In this document: positions 46,508-56,248 of the stretch, one piece after another
How positions within the stretch are numbered: position 1 is the first letter of the stretch
Layout of the letters: every line of letters starts with the position of its first letter
Source: Rhizobium sp.
GTDB taxonomy: Bacteria; Pseudomonadota; Alphaproteobacteria; Rhizobiales; Rhizobiaceae
DNA length: 64,000 nt
Direction of reading: 5' to 3'
Assembly (NCBI GenBank): GCA_019739215.1
Contig: JAHHDR010000026.1
Location: forward strand, 1-64,000
Notes under the pieces: generated by a model
The model's input: the letters and a program-made list of their open reading frames with translations, nothing else
Database searches by the model: none
What the model was told of the DNA's origin: nothing
Program-made: the position numbers and the translations under genes

Positions 46508-46782
46508 GGCAATGACGCTAATTGACCTTTGGCGAAGGCATTCGAATCATGAGCGCTCCCGTATCGACGCATACGGGCGACATCCTTATGTTGATTTGCA
46601 CTGAGAGTTGACCCGGGATTTGCGCCGAGAATTGACCCGCCCTTTAGATATGTTTCGGGTCGAGCGTCGTGGTCAAGACCTTGCCTTTCTCCTTCCTGGT
46701 TTTGGGTTCGTGGGCTGAACTGTTTGAATAGCCCCGAGATTTGTAGACACCTTCTTCCTAATTTTGAGGCAAGAAGAGCATC

Positions 46783-47055
46783 ATGAGCAAATCGAATTTC
46801 AGCGACGAGTTTAAGCGCGACGCGGTGCGTCAGATCACCGAACGGGGCTATCCGGTTTCGGAAGTTTCACAGCGGCTGGGTGTCAGCCAGCACTCGCTCT
46901 ATGAGTGGAAGAAGAAGTTCTCCTCGATGCCCGGTGGCCATGGTAGCGACCAGTCAGAGGAGATCAGGCAGCTCAAGAGGGAACTGGCGCGGGTCACCGA
47001 GGAGCGCGACATATTAAAAAAAGCGACCGCGTATTTCGCCAGGGATGCAAAGTGA
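46783..47055 (+). CDS. IS3-family transposase OrfA
   Basis: This 90-residue DNA-binding part has a helix-turn-helix (FKRDAVRQITERGYPVSEVSQRLGVSQHSLYEWKKKF) and a leucine-zipper-like coil (EEIRQLKRELARVTEERDILKKATAYFA). It overlaps OrfB by four bases (ATGA); the aaaaaa run at about 47014-47021 could allow the -1 frameshift used by IS3 elements to make the OrfAB fusion. Confidence 0.93.
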   Translation: MSKSNFSDEFKRDAVRQITERGYPVSEVSQRLGVSQHSLYEWKKKFSSMPGGHGSDQSEEIRQLKRELARVTEERDILKKATAYFARDAK

Positions 47056-47912
47056 AGTACGCGTTCGTTGCCCAGCATCAACAGCGGTTTTCGGTGCGAA
47101 TGATGTGTCGCCTGTTCCGCATCCATCCCAGCGGGTTTTATGCCTGGCTTCGGATGCCCTTGAGCAAGCGTGCCTTTGAGGACAAGCGGCAGATCGATCT
47201 GCTCCAGACGGCTTGGGAAGAGAGCGGCAAGGTCTACGGGTATCGCAAGCTTCATGACGACCTGCTCGATCACGGCGAGACATGCTGCCCCAACCGGGTT
47301 GCGCGTCTGACGCGGATTGCCGGGATAAAGGCTCAGATCGGCTACAAGCGCCGTCCCGGAGTTTATGGCGGCAGGCCTTCCATTGTCATCGACAACACTC
47401 TGGACCGTCAATTCGACGTTGCTGCTCCGGACAAGGCGTGGGTCACGGACATCACCTACATCCGGACCAACGAAGGCTTCGCCTATCTCGCGGTGGTGAT
47501 CGATCTCTATTCCCGCCGTGTCATCGGCTGGTCGATGCAGAGCCGTCAGACAACGGATGTCGTGCTGCAGGCGTTGCTGATGGCTGTCTGGAGGCGAAAG
47601 CCAAAGGAAAAGGTTCTGGTGCATTCGGATCAGGGATCGCAATTCACCAGCATGGACTGGGCAGCGTTCCTGAAGCACCACAATCTGGTTCACTCGATGA
47701 GCCGACGGGGCAACTGCCATGACAATGCCGTCGCTGAGAGCTTCTTCAATCTGTTGAAGCGGGAGCGGATACGCCGAAAGGTCTATCGCTCAAGAGACGA
47801 AGCTAGGCAGGACGTGTTCGACTATATCGAGATGTTCTACAACCCGAAGCGCAAACATGTCAGAAACGGGATGCTGTCGCCCGTCGAGTTCGAAAAGCAG
47901 CAGAAAACGTAA
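47052..47912 (+). CDS. IS3-family transposase OrfB
   Basis: This 286-residue integrase-like catalytic part has an HTH_21 region (MMCRLFRIHPSGFYAWL) and the DDE triad: Asp in WVTDITYIR, Asp in VHSDQGSQFTS and Glu in NAVAESFFNLLK. The frame is intact, so the element could still be active. Confidence 0.94.
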   Translation: MKYAFVAQHQQRFSVRMMCRLFRIHPSGFYAWLRMPLSKRAFEDKRQIDLLQTAWEESGKVYGYRKLHDDLLDHGETCCPNRVARLTRIAGIKAQIGYKRRPGVYGGRPSIVIDNTLDRQFDVAAPDKAWVTDITYIRTNEGFAYLAVVIDLYSRRVIGWSMQSRQTTDVVLQALLMAVWRRKPKEKVLVHSDQGSQFTSMDWAAFLKHHNLVHSMSRRGNCHDNAVAESFFNLLKRERIRRKVYRSRDEARQDVFDYIEMFYNPKRKHVRNGMLSPVEFEKQQKT

Positions 47913-47978
47913 CCGGAGGGTGTCTACGAAACTCGGGGCTATTCAGATCCCGGGTCAGCTCTCAGTGCAAATCAACAC

Positions 47979-48334
47979 TCAAGCGGCTATACGACGGCAT
48001 CGAGCTGGGCGTGGTCGAGCTCGATGACCTACTGAAGGAGCGCGTGGATAAACTGAGAGATGATCGCCATCGAACCATGGCAGCACTGGATCGAGCAAGC
48101 GCTCATCTCATCGTCCGCGACGAAATTTCTCAAGACATGATACAAGAATTCATCTCTACGATGCGGGAAAACATCACCACCGGTGACATCCCGCTTCGTA
48201 AAGCATACGTCAACTGCATCGTTCAGTCCGTCGTCGTGGACGACTACGACGTCCGCCTGATCGGGGCGAAAAGCTCTCTCGAAAAGTCAATAAGATCAAA
48301 AAAAAAACGATCTAGCCTTGGATCACAGTTTTGA
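47979..48334 (+). pseudogene. C-terminal remnant of a large serine recombinase
   Basis: The frame reads LKRLYDGIELGVVELDDLLKERVDKLRDDRHRT and on to KSIRSKKKRSSLGSQF, the coiled C-terminal region of large serine recombinases that follows the zinc ribbon. The catalytic N-terminus and zinc ribbon are missing; the gene is cut at the IS21-type end. It stops eight bases before tRNA-Val, where such integrases often sit. Confidence 0.7.
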
Positions 48335-48341
48335 ACCGAAA

Positions 48342-48417
<76 letters not shown>

Positions 48418-48525
48418 CGCCCGAGGTTTGAACCCGAGGGTGCCGCGCATGTAATCCGATTGGCGGACGAGCGCAAGGCGAAAAATTCGGGGCGCGCTGC
48501 AGTTGCGAGTTGTATGCGGAGGCAG

Positions 48526-48687
48526 TCAGGTCCACTTGGCGGGGCGGTCATTTTCGTCAGGGTTGGGCACGGGCTCCTCGTCCGGCAGTCGGTCGGGTTC
48601 TGGTTCCCTGACCGGCGGAACGACGTCGGGTGGGATCGGGGGGACGGTGGGCTGGTCGCCCGGAATGGGCACGGGTTCGACGGTCAT
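48526..48687 (-). CDS. Small proline-rich acidic protein
   Basis: From ATG 48687, with AGGAG seven to eleven bases upstream, the product has 53 residues: MTVEPVPIPGDQPTVPPIPPDVV, continuing with repeated PEPD/PDEEP units. It is fully disordered by composition. Similar Pro/Asp/Glu-rich peptides occur in Rhizobiales; function unknown. A plus-strand frame over the same bases is its Gly/Ser-rich shadow. Confidence 0.55.
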   Translation of the reverse strand: MTVEPVPIPGDQPTVPPIPPDVVPPVREPEPDRLPDEEPVPNPDENDRPAKWT

Positions 48688-48950
48688 GACTGTGTCTCCT
48701 TTCGCCATTCAACCAACCGCGGCGAACATGGTTCCTCTCCCTAACCGAATCCGGCATAGTGTTTTCCACAAAGACTTTGACTTTCGCGCTTTTGCATCGC
48801 ACCATTCCCCTGCCGCAAGGCACAAGATTTGCCACTTGAACACCGAATGGCCGGGAACGGAAAATATGGCGAAACGTTATCGCCCGAGTAAGCGTGCATT
48901 AATCCTGTAGCTTTACTTTTCATTGCGAAACGAGGATTCGGGCGGGCAGC

Positions 48951-50426
48951 ATGAAGGTACTTTCGGTCACATCCGAGGTCTATCCATTCGTCAAGACCGG
49001 CGGCCTCGCCGATGTCACTGGCGCCTTGCCCAAGTCCCTGCAGAAATTCGGTATTCGTACGATCACGCTGGTACCCGGCTATCCTGCGCTTCTGCCGATG
49101 GCGCGGGCGGGCGCACCGCTTCTCGTCTTCGACGAGATTCTCGGCGAAGACGCATCGCTCCGCCATATCCAGAACGAGGACCAGATGCTCTTCGTTCTCG
49201 ACATTCCCACCCTGTTCGAGCGCCCCGGCGGGCTTTACTTGGACGAGTTCGGGCGCGATTTCGCCGACAACTGGAAGCGGTTTGCCGCGCTGTCGCTTGC
49301 TGCAGCGCGAATTGCTGACGGGGCATTGCCGGGCTGGGTGCCCGACATCGTCCATACGCATGACTGGCAGACGGCCCTGACCTCCGTCTATATGCGGGCC
49401 ATGGGCAACGGCCTGCCAGTCGTGGCGACGATCCACAATCTTGCTTTCCAGGGGCAGTTTGCTGCCGGTCTCTTTCCCTACCTGCACCTGCCGGCCCGTG
49501 CGCTTTCCCTCGATTGCCTGGAATATTACGGCGACATGTCCTTCCTCAAGGGCGGGCTGATGACCTCGGATGCGATCACGACGGTAAGCCCGACCTATGC
49601 CCGGGAGATCCTGACTCCCCGCTTCGGCATGGGCATGGAAGGCGTGCTTGCTTCGCGCCGCGACAGGCTCAAGGGCATCCTCAATGGTATCGACGACGAG
49701 GTGTGGGATCCGTCCCTCGATCCCTATCTGACGCAAACTTTCGACGCCGCGACCCCGGAAGGCAGACGCGACAATCGTATCGCCCTTTGCCGTGAACTCG
49801 GCATCGACCTGGACGAGGGACCAATACTCTCGGCCGTGAGCCGACTGACCTGGCAGAAGGGCATGGACATGCTCGCCGACGTCGCCGAGGAGATCGTCTA
49901 CCGAGGCGCCAAGCTGATCGTCTGCGGCCAGGGCGATGCGGCGACCGAGGACCTGATGCTGCGGACCGCGGCGCGGTTTCCGGGACGGATGGCGGTCTAT
50001 ATCGGCTATGACGAGCGGTTGGCGCACCTGATCCATGCAGGGTCGGATGCCGTGATCCAGCCATCCCGTTTCGAACCCTGCGGCCTGACCCAGCTCTACG
50101 CGCTGCGCTATGGTTCGGTGCCGATCGTCTCGCGCACCGGTGGCCTGGCCGAAACCGTGATCGATGCCAATGACGCTGCGATGGGTGCCGGCGTGGCGAC
50201 CGGTTTCCAGTTTCATCCCGTTACGACCGAAGGGCTTAGGCACGCGATCCGCCGGGCCATCGAGGTCTTCCAGTCGCCGGAACAGTGGCAGAGGCTGCAG
50301 AACCAGGGCATGACGGCCCGGTTTTCCTGGGATCGTAGTGCCGGGCTTTACGCCAATCTCTATCGCCACCTCCTGGACGAGGCCGAGAGTGGCAACGACA
50401 ACATGCGCAGCCGCGCGGCAGGCTGA
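48951..50426 (+). CDS. glgA: Glycogen synthase
   Basis: GlgA extends alpha-1,4-glucan chains with ADP-glucose. The 491-residue GT5 enzyme starts MKVLSVTSEVYPFVKTGGLADV, with the substrate-binding KTGGLADV motif (about 15-22). It has the C-terminal glycosyltransferase pieces PSRFEPCGLTQLYALRYGSVPIVSRTGGLAETV (catalytic Glu in FEPCG). Usually it lies in a glg operon; here no other glycogen gene is adjacent. Confidence 0.95.
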   Translation: MKVLSVTSEVYPFVKTGGLADVTGALPKSLQKFGIRTITLVPGYPALLPMARAGAPLLVFDEILGEDASLRHIQNEDQMLFVLDIPTLFERPGGLYLDEFGRDFADNWKRFAALSLAAARIADGALPGWVPDIVHTHDWQTALTSVYMRAMGNGLPVVATIHNLAFQGQFAAGLFPYLHLPARALSLDCLEYYGDMSFLKGGLMTSDAITTVSPTYAREILTPRFGMGMEGVLASRRDRLKGILNGIDDEVWDPSLDPYLTQTFDAATPEGRRDNRIALCRELGIDLDEGPILSAVSRLTWQKGMDMLADVAEEIVYRGAKLIVCGQGDAATEDLMLRTAARFPGRMAVYIGYDERLAHLIHAGSDAVIQPSRFEPCGLTQLYALRYGSVPIVSRTGGLAETVIDANDAAMGAGVATGFQFHPVTTEGLRHAIRRAIEVFQSPEQWQRLQNQGMTARFSWDRSAGLYANLYRHLLDEAESGNDNMRSRAAG

Positions 50427-50557
50427 CCCTCGCTCAGCCCGCGAGGCGATGGCCTGAGAATTTTTCGGGAACCATGTCGGCCTGAACCCGTTTGTCATAG
50501 ATATGCGGAGGTGCATCCAGCGCGCTTTCGCGTCTCAGACGAGAAGGAAGGGACATC

Positions 50558-50752
50558 ATGCTGCATCTTGATTCATTTCCGATAGACCAGTCGGCACAGC
50601 CTGCAGGCACTGTGCAGAAGAACGTCGCGACGCCGGAACCGCACATCCTCGCGCCGGAAGCCGTGGATATGCCTTTGCCGCGGCAGACTGCGGAGCAGAT
50701 CGTCGTTCCTGCGTCGATCAATGGTCGCGATCTATCCGAGGGGCAGCCCTAG
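50558..50752 (+). CDS. Small hypothetical protein
   Basis: The 64-residue frame starts at ATG 50558 with a strong purine-rich site (gaaggaaggga) upstream. It is Pro/Ala/Gln-rich (PEPHILAPEAVDMPLPRQTAEQIVV) without known domain, signal peptide or helix. Its end overlaps the response regulator gene on the other strand by 21 bases. The ribosome site is the main support. Confidence 0.45.
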   Translation: MLHLDSFPIDQSAQPAGTVQKNVATPEPHILAPEAVDMPLPRQTAEQIVVPASINGRDLSEGQP

Positions 50753-51109
50753 CGCTCGATGTACGGCAGCGACGAGGTCGCCTTCGGTGCATGGCTTAGG
50801 CAGCCAGACTGCGTGGTCGAACACACCAGCTCTGGCGGCATCCTCGCGAGAATGCCCGGAATAGATGACGAACGGCGTGCGCGCGTCGCGCAGGCTTTCG
50901 GCAACCGGAGTTGTGGTGCCGTCAGCGACCTGAAGATCGAGTATGGCCAGGCGGGGGCTTGATTGTTCAAGCCAAAGCATGGCCGCCTCGCATGAGACGA
51001 CATGGGTCACACCATGAAACCCGGCCGACGCCAGCATGGCCTCCAGATCCATCGCGATGAGCGGCTCGTTCTCGACGATGAGTATCGAATCGTTGCGGTC
51101 TGTCGGCAC
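50732..51109 (-). CDS. Single-domain response regulator
   Basis: This 125-residue receiver domain has no output domain. It shows the acidic pocket (IVENEP, about 11-16), the phosphoacceptor Asp58 (AILDLQ), the Ser of VIYSGHS and the conserved Lys of WLPKPC. It may relay phosphate or bind a partner. It lies divergent from the Crp-type regulator gene with a 133-base gap; no kinase is adjacent. Confidence 0.88.
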   Translation of the reverse strand: MPTDRNDSILIVENEPLIAMDLEAMLASAGFHGVTHVVSCEAAMLWLEQSSPRLAILDLQVADGTTTPVAESLRDARTPFVIYSGHSREDAARAGVFDHAVWLPKPCTEGDLVAAVHRALGLPLG

Positions 51110-51242
51110 GTCGTTCCCCTATGCGAACGCCAGCCTAGCGGGCCAACATGGTGAAATCTCGATCGGTACGCAACCGCACCAACACACTGGCCGGACTTGC
51201 CGGATGTATTCTGCGACCCTAAGCAGACGGAGACGACAGACG

Positions 51243-52025
51243 ATGAACGGAAATGCGACCTTGCGTAGCGAAACCCTTAAAGATTCCAGCATTGTCGACG
51301 GTTACCGCGACCCGGCACAGGTTCTGGGGAAGGTCCGGAACAAATTGTTGTCGCGTCTCGATGCCGAAGCCCTCGCGACGATCTCGGATGCGCTGGAACC
51401 TGCGGAACTGCCGAGAGCCTTCGTGTTCTCCGCTCCCGACACGCCCGCGGAGCACGCCTATTTCATCGAGTCCGGGATCGGATCGATCGTGGCGATCACG
51501 CCGCAGGGACAACGGTCGGAGGTCGGCATTTTCGGCCCCGAGGGAATGACACCGGCGAGCCTCGTGCTCGACACGGCCTCGACGCCCTATTCCATTTTCA
51601 TGCAAGTTCCCGGTCATGGACTGAGGATTGAAACCAGCGTCCTGCGGTCAGCGCTCGGACGCAGCGAAACGCTGAGGAACCTGCTGTCGCGCTATGCGCA
51701 TGCGCTCTCCGTCCAGACGTCGTATACCGGGTTGTCGAATTCCGTGCACCATATCGGCGAGCGCCTCGCGCGCTGGATCCTGATGTGCCACGACCGAACG
51801 TCGGGCGACCGCATTGCCCTGACGCACGAGTTCCTGTCCGTCATGCTGGCAGTGCGACGCTCAAGCGTGACCACCGCCTTGCACGTCCTAGAAGGCAAGC
51901 ACCTGGTCTATTCCGAACGCAACCTCATCACGGTGCGCGACCGGCGCGCACTGGAACTGTTTGCGGGCGACGCCTATGGCGTGCCTGAAAGGGAGTATGA
52001 GCGCCTGTTGGGCTCAATCCTCTGA
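51243..52025 (+). CDS. Crp/Fnr-family transcriptional regulator
   Basis: This 260-residue regulator has a cyclic-nucleotide-binding-like domain (about 35-160; FIESGIGSIVAITPQGQRSEVGIFGPEGM) and a winged helix (about 165-245; ERLARWILMCHDRTSGDRIALTHEFLSVMLAVRRSSVTTALHVLEGKHLV). No Fnr-type cysteine cluster is seen. ATG 51243 is chosen as the normal start for the family; the frame is open upstream to 51036. Confidence 0.92.
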   Translation: MNGNATLRSETLKDSSIVDGYRDPAQVLGKVRNKLLSRLDAEALATISDALEPAELPRAFVFSAPDTPAEHAYFIESGIGSIVAITPQGQRSEVGIFGPEGMTPASLVLDTASTPYSIFMQVPGHGLRIETSVLRSALGRSETLRNLLSRYAHALSVQTSYTGLSNSVHHIGERLARWILMCHDRTSGDRIALTHEFLSVMLAVRRSSVTTALHVLEGKHLVYSERNLITVRDRRALELFAGDAYGVPEREYERLLGSIL

Positions 52026-52058
52026 CAGCGGCCCGGCCTACCGCCTTGTGAACGCAGG

Positions 52059-52295
52059 TCAGCGAAATCTCACCACGCTGCGGAAAGGCAACCTGTCGAG
52101 CACCCGCCCGTCGCCGTCGGCGATTTCGAACACCTGGCCGTCCACCTCTTCTCCCGCTTGCAGAAGCGAGGCAAGCAGATCGCGCGCCGACTGGCGTGCT
52201 TCCGCACGCGCGGTATCGAGGTCCGGCAGATCGGTTCCGTCGGGATCCTCGATCAGGCCTTGCGACGACCTGATGTTGAAATAGTAGCGTGGCAT
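52059..52295 (-). CDS. DUF6894 family protein
   Basis: This 78-residue protein begins MPRYYFNIRSSQGLIEDPDGTDLPDLDTARAEA, the characteristic start of this small family, frequent in Rhizobiales. Function unknown. It follows the DUF2934 gene on the same strand. Confidence 0.85.
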   Translation of the reverse strand: MPRYYFNIRSSQGLIEDPDGTDLPDLDTARAEARQSARDLLASLLQAGEEVDGQVFEIADGDGRVLDRLPFRSVVRFR

Positions 52296-52307
52296 GTTTC
52301 CTCGACT

Positions 52308-52502
52308 TCAGCGCTTCCTGTCGCTCTTTCCCGCAGGGGCGGAATAGCTTGGCTTGATCGCTGATGTCTGGGCGTCCTCGAGCCCATGCATTTCCTGCGC
52401 GGCCTGCTTCCAGTGCTGGTCGTGACGCCCGTCCGGCCGTCCTTCCCGCTCCCATATCGCGTAGGCACGCTGTTGTATCAGTTGGTCATAATCATTGTTC
52501 AT
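52308..52502 (-). CDS. DUF2934 family protein
   Basis: This 64-residue protein contains the family core IQQRAYAIWEREGRPDGRHDQHWKQAAQEM. Such proteins are common, often in several copies, in Rhizobiales and sometimes stress-linked. It lies 12 bases before the DUF6894 gene, likely in one transcript. Confidence 0.85.
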   Translation of the reverse strand: MNNDYDQLIQQRAYAIWEREGRPDGRHDQHWKQAAQEMHGLEDAQTSAIKPSYSAPAGKSDRKR

Positions 52503-52853
52503 CGGCGCGGTCTCCCTTGAGCCGCCAATGGAACGCGACGCGATTCGGAATGTTCCGGTGCGGTTGCGTACCGAGTGAGCTGAGGTGCCGGTCCGGCAGC
52601 GGCACGGTGAGACGAGCTTCGGGACCTGCCCGGCTGATCCATGGCACTACGGACACAGGACGCCGGAGCCGTTCGTCAGAAATGCAATGTATCCTCACGA
52701 ATAGCGCCAAATTCATAGCAGAATGATTATGGCTCGAGTGCGTTTATTTATTTGAACCGGCGCCCGCAATTTGAAATGATCAAACCTCTCGACGGCGTGT
52801 GCACGGGGATGCGCATAACGGGGCGAGGCAGATCGACTTTGGGAGGAGAGCCA
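52503..52853. promoter_or_regulatory. Intergenic region before the TRAP transporter
   Basis: No supportable gene in these 351 bases. The stretch around 52690-52760 is AT-rich (aaattcatagcagaatgattatgg, tttatttatttg) compared with its surroundings and could hold promoters for the divergent genes. A strong ribosome site (gggaggag) ends the region. Confidence 0.4.
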
Positions 52854-53889
52854 ATGTTGAGACGATATTTTCTTGCGGGCCTGTCGGCGACTGCGCTGCT
52901 AATGACTGGCGGCGTCGCATTGGCGGCGGACGTGACACTGAAGCTGCACCAGATGCTGCCGCCACAGGCGACGATTCCCGCCAAGGTGCTGACGCCCTGG
53001 GCCGAACAGGTGAAGGCCGATTCGGGCGGTCGCATCGAGGTCGAGCTTTATCCGGCGATGCAGCTTGGCGGCAAACCCGCCGACCTCGTCGATCAGGCCA
53101 GAGACGGCGTTGTCGATGTCGTCTGGACCGTGATCGGCTACACGCCGGGACGCTTTCCCAAGACCGAGGCCTTCGAACTGCCGTTCATGATCGGCAAGGC
53201 GGAGAACAGTTCGCAGGCGTTCTACGAGTATTACGAGAAACACCTCAAGGACGAGTTCGCCGACTACCATGTGCTCGCCGTGCACACGCATGGTCCGGGC
53301 CTTATTCATACGATCGGCAGCAAGCCGGTCAACAGCGTCGAGGACATGAACGGTCTCAAGCTGCGCGGAACCTCGAAGGTCGTCAATGCGCTCCTGGAGG
53401 CGATGGGCGCCGCACCTGTCGGCATGCCGGTAACCGCGGTGCCGGAAGCCCTGTCCAAGAGCGTGATCGACGGCTCGGTCGTGCCCTGGGAAGTGACGCC
53501 TGCCATCAAGATCGCCGAACTGGCGCCCAACCATACCGGCTTTTTCCGGCGACAAGGGCCTCTACACCGCAACCTTCCTGTTCGCGATGAACAAGGATGC
53601 TTACGGGGCGCTTCCCGATGACCTCAAGCAGGTGATCGACAAGAATTCCGGGATCGAACTGGCCCGGAAGTTCGGCATCGCCATGGACGAGGGCGATATA
53701 CGCGGCAGGAAGATCGCCGAGGATGCCGGCAACAATATCATCACGCTCGACGAAGCCGAGACCGAGAAGTGGAAAACGCTGTCGGAAAAGGTGACCACGG
53801 ACTGGATCGAGGAGATGAACGGCAAGGGCCTCGATGGAACCACCTTGTTCAACGACGCCGTGGCACTGATCGACAAGCACAACCAGTAG
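52854..53889 (+). pseudogene. dctP: TRAP transporter substrate-binding protein, one-base frameshift
   Basis: This is the periplasmic binding protein of a DctP-type importer for carboxylates or similar solutes. The start is ATG 52854 after gggaggag, with signal peptide MLRRYFLAGLSATALLMTGGVALA. Family pieces include AMQLGGKPADLVDQARDGVVD and GLKLRGTSKVVNALLEAMGAAPVGMP. An extra T in the TTTTT at about 53540-53544 shifts the frame after HTGF; the rest (SGDKGLYTATFLFAMNKDAYGALPDD to DKHNQ) is intact. Consensus error is likely. Confidence 0.88.
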
Positions 53890-53920
53890 CCAGCAACGCC
53901 TACGACGCCGGGGAAGGCCG

Positions 53921-54457
53921 ATGCAAGATAAAACCTCCTCCGGCGCAGTCGGGCAGATGATTCACCGGATTGCGGAAGGGGTCGCCCTGTTGGGCGGCCT
54001 GTGTCTGCTGGCCGCCGCGATCTTGACGGGGATCTCGATTGCCGGCAGCGTCACCTACCGACCGCTGCCGGGCGAGATCGAAGTGGTCGAGATTCTCTGC
54101 GGACTGGCCGTCTTCGCCTTCCTGCCCTATTGCCAGTTGCACAAGGGCCATGTCGGCGTCGACCTCCTGGTTTCCGCGCTGGGCAAGACAGCCGTCAACT
54201 GGACGCAACTCTTCGGCGACGTCGTCATCACCGTTCTCATCGCGCTGATCGCATGGAGGCACTGGATCGGCACCGCCGACAAGTTCGGCAATGGCGAGTT
54301 CACGCCGATCCTGTCGATTCCGATCTGGTGGGGCTATGCGGCAGCGATGGTGATGCTGGCGATCAACGTGATCGTCAGTGCCTGGACGGTCTATGCCGAC
54401 ATCCGCGACATCAGGGAAGGCATCGCCATCGAACCTTCGCTCCGGGGACACGGATGA
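53921..54457 (+). CDS. dctQ: TRAP transporter small permease subunit
   Basis: This 178-residue membrane protein has four helices, typical of DctQ (for example GVALLGGLCLLAAAILTGISIAGSVTYR and VEILCGLAVFAFLPYCQLHKGHVGVDLL). It partners the binding protein and the large permease. Its stop overlaps the large permease start by four bases. Confidence 0.92.
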   Translation: MQDKTSSGAVGQMIHRIAEGVALLGGLCLLAAAILTGISIAGSVTYRPLPGEIEVVEILCGLAVFAFLPYCQLHKGHVGVDLLVSALGKTAVNWTQLFGDVVITVLIALIAWRHWIGTADKFGNGEFTPILSIPIWWGYAAAMVMLAINVIVSAWTVYADIRDIREGIAIEPSLRGHG

Positions 54458-55765
54458 GCAACATCGAAATCGGCCTCTGGTCCTTCCCGGTTCTTATACT
54501 CCTGATCTTCCTGCGCATCCCCATTGCCGCGGCAATGCTCGGTACGGGCATCGTCGGCACGTGGCTGGTGACCGACAAATGGCTCATCATCCTCAACCAG
54601 CTCAAGGCCGTGGCCTGGAACACAAACGCCAATTACTCGCTGTCGATCATCCCGCTGTTCCTGCTGATGGGACAGTTTGCGGCGCGGGGCGGGCTCAGCC
54701 AGGCGCTGTTCAACGCGGCGTCGGCCTTTCTCGGCCATCGCAAGGGCGGCGTCGCCATGGCGGCTGTCGGCGCCAGCGCGGGTTTCGGCTCGATCTGCGG
54801 CTCCTCGCTCGCCACCGCTGCGACCATGGCGCAGGTTGCGCTGCCGGAACTCCGCCGCAACGGCTATGCCGGCGGCCTGGCGACGGCGACGCTGGCCGCC
54901 GGCGGAACGCTGGGGATTCTCATTCCGCCATCGGTGGTGCTCGTGCTCTACGCCATCCTCACCGAACAGAATATTGCCAAGCTCTTCCTGGCCGCTTTCG
55001 TCCCTGGCATCATCGCAGCACTGTCCTATCTGGCGGTGATTGCCATCTATGTCCGCCTCAAACCCGGTTCGGCCGGGACGGTCGCCCGGCTGCCATGGGC
55101 CGATCGCGTGCCGCCCTTGATTGCCGTCTGGCCGGTGCTGCTGATCTTCTTCCTGGTGGTCGGTGGTATCTATCTCGGCTGGTTCACGCCGACGCAGGCG
55201 GCCGCCGTCGGCGCCGTCGGTACGGGTCTCGTCGCCTGGCTGCGGGGCGGACTGAAGGACGGGGCCTTGTTTCAATGCATACGGGAGACGGCGGTCTCGA
55301 CCGGCATGATCTTCTTCATCGTGCTCGGCGCCACCGTGTTCAACTCCTTCCTCGCCTTCTCGCGCCTGCCACAAGTCGGCGCCGAATGGGTCACCGCCCA
55401 GGGCTTTGCGCCGATGACGGTGCTGATCATCATCTTGGCCCTCTACGTCATCTTCGGATGCGTGATGGATTCGCTGTCGATGATCGTCCCTGACGGTGCC
55501 GATCTTCTTCCCGATCGTCACCGCGATGGATTTCGGTCTGTCGCCCGAGCATTTCGCGATCTGGTTCGGCATTCTGGTGCTGATGGTCGCCGAGATCGGG
55601 CTGATCACGCCGCCCGTCGGGCTCAATCTCTTCATCATCGCCGCCATGGCAAAGGAGGTGCCGATCCGGGAGACCTATCGCGCCGTCGTCTGGTTCGTCG
55701 GCGCGGACCTTCTGCGAATCGTGGTGCTCACCGCCTTTCCCATCATCAGCGTGTTCCTGATCTGA
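54454..55765 (+). pseudogene. dctM: TRAP transporter large permease subunit, one-base frameshift
   Basis: DctM is the large membrane subunit, a Na+-coupled transport domain with about 12 helices. Family motifs are IIPLFLLMGQFAARGG, GASAGFGSICGSSLATAATMAQVALPEL and GGTLGILIPPSVVLVLYAILTEQ. An extra C near 55489-55491 shifts the frame after MDSLSMIV; the C-terminus (VPIFFPIVTAMDFGLSPEHFAIWFGI to SVFLI) continues in the next frame. The corrected length is 436 residues, normal for the family. Confidence 0.9.
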
Positions 55766-55838
55766 TTGCGGGCAGCCCACCCAAGCAGCAAGCTGCCACT
55801 GTGGCAGGGGCTACGTGGAACGATTTCAATGAGATGAG

Positions 55839-55915
<77 letters not shown>

Positions 55916-55942
55916 GTCCGTAGCGGGACCGAGGCCTCGCGG

Positions 55943-56248
55943 TTAGTGCGTCCAGGGCTGGGTGCGCGTGAACTTGAAATTGTCGGTATAGGAGACGCTC
56001 TTGCGCGTGGCCTCCTTGGGCTCGATCACGCGGAATTCGATGCCTTCCCGCTGGGCATAGCCCTCGGCAAGCTCGCGGGTCTCGAACGAAAGCCTGAGTT
56101 GCTGGCGCATGTCTCCCGAGCCGGTATAGCCCATGATCGAGTCGATTACGCGCGGACGCTCCTGGTCGAACTCCAGAACCCAGTTCTGGGTCTTTGCCTT
56201 GCCGGATTGCATGGCTGTCTTGGCGGGTCGGTAAATCTTTGCCGGCAT
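55943..56248 (-). CDS. Complex I accessory subunit (NDUFS4 type)
   Basis: This 101-residue protein begins MPAKIYRPAKTAMQSGKAKTQNWVLEFDQERPRVIDSIMGYTGSGDM and contains LSFETRELAEGYAQREGIEFRV, the pattern of the ETC complex I subunit family. It is the alphaproteobacterial relative of the mitochondrial 18 kDa subunit NDUFS4, which stabilises the NADH module. It lies ~38 kb from nuoA and beside tRNA-Arg. Confidence 0.93.
   Translation of the reverse strand: MPAKIYRPAKTAMQSGKAKTQNWVLEFDQERPRVIDSIMGYTGSGDMRQQLRLSFETRELAEGYAQREGIEFRVIEPKEATRKSVSYTDNFKFTRTQPWTH

Larger units (their letters stand above)
46725..47945 (+). mobile_element. IS3-family insertion sequence, complete
   Basis: The terminal inverted repeats are at 46725-46751 and 47919-47945 (27 bases, 25 matching, starting TGAATAGCCCCGAG). 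The 1221-base element holds two overlapping transposase frames. I see no clear target duplication at the ends. It lies inside the IS21-type remnant. Confidence 0.88.
46590..47976. mobile_element. IS21-type ends enclosing an IS3-family element
   Basis: The 29-base sequence at 46590-46618 is repeated inverted at 47948-47976 with one mismatch (GTTGATTTGCACTGAGAG and on through TTGACCCGGGA). A second internal copy (ttgcgccgagaattgacccg) follows at about 46621-46641, the multiple terminal repeat pattern of IS21 elements. No istA or istB remains. Only ~135 bases of the left end and ~30 of the right end flank the IS3 element. Confidence 0.7.

Noticed and set aside
47014..47055. OrfA of the IS3 element as a frameshift pseudogene
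   Set aside because: Two overlapping frames with an A-run are the normal programmed-frameshift organisation of this family.
48503..48910. A Gly/Ser-rich 135-residue plus-strand protein
   Set aside because: The Gly/Ser part is the antisense of the proline-rich minus-strand gene, which has the better ribosome site.
54391..55647. A 418-residue open frame on the minus strand
   Set aside because: It is the antisense of the dctM permease gene, with a low-complexity charged product.
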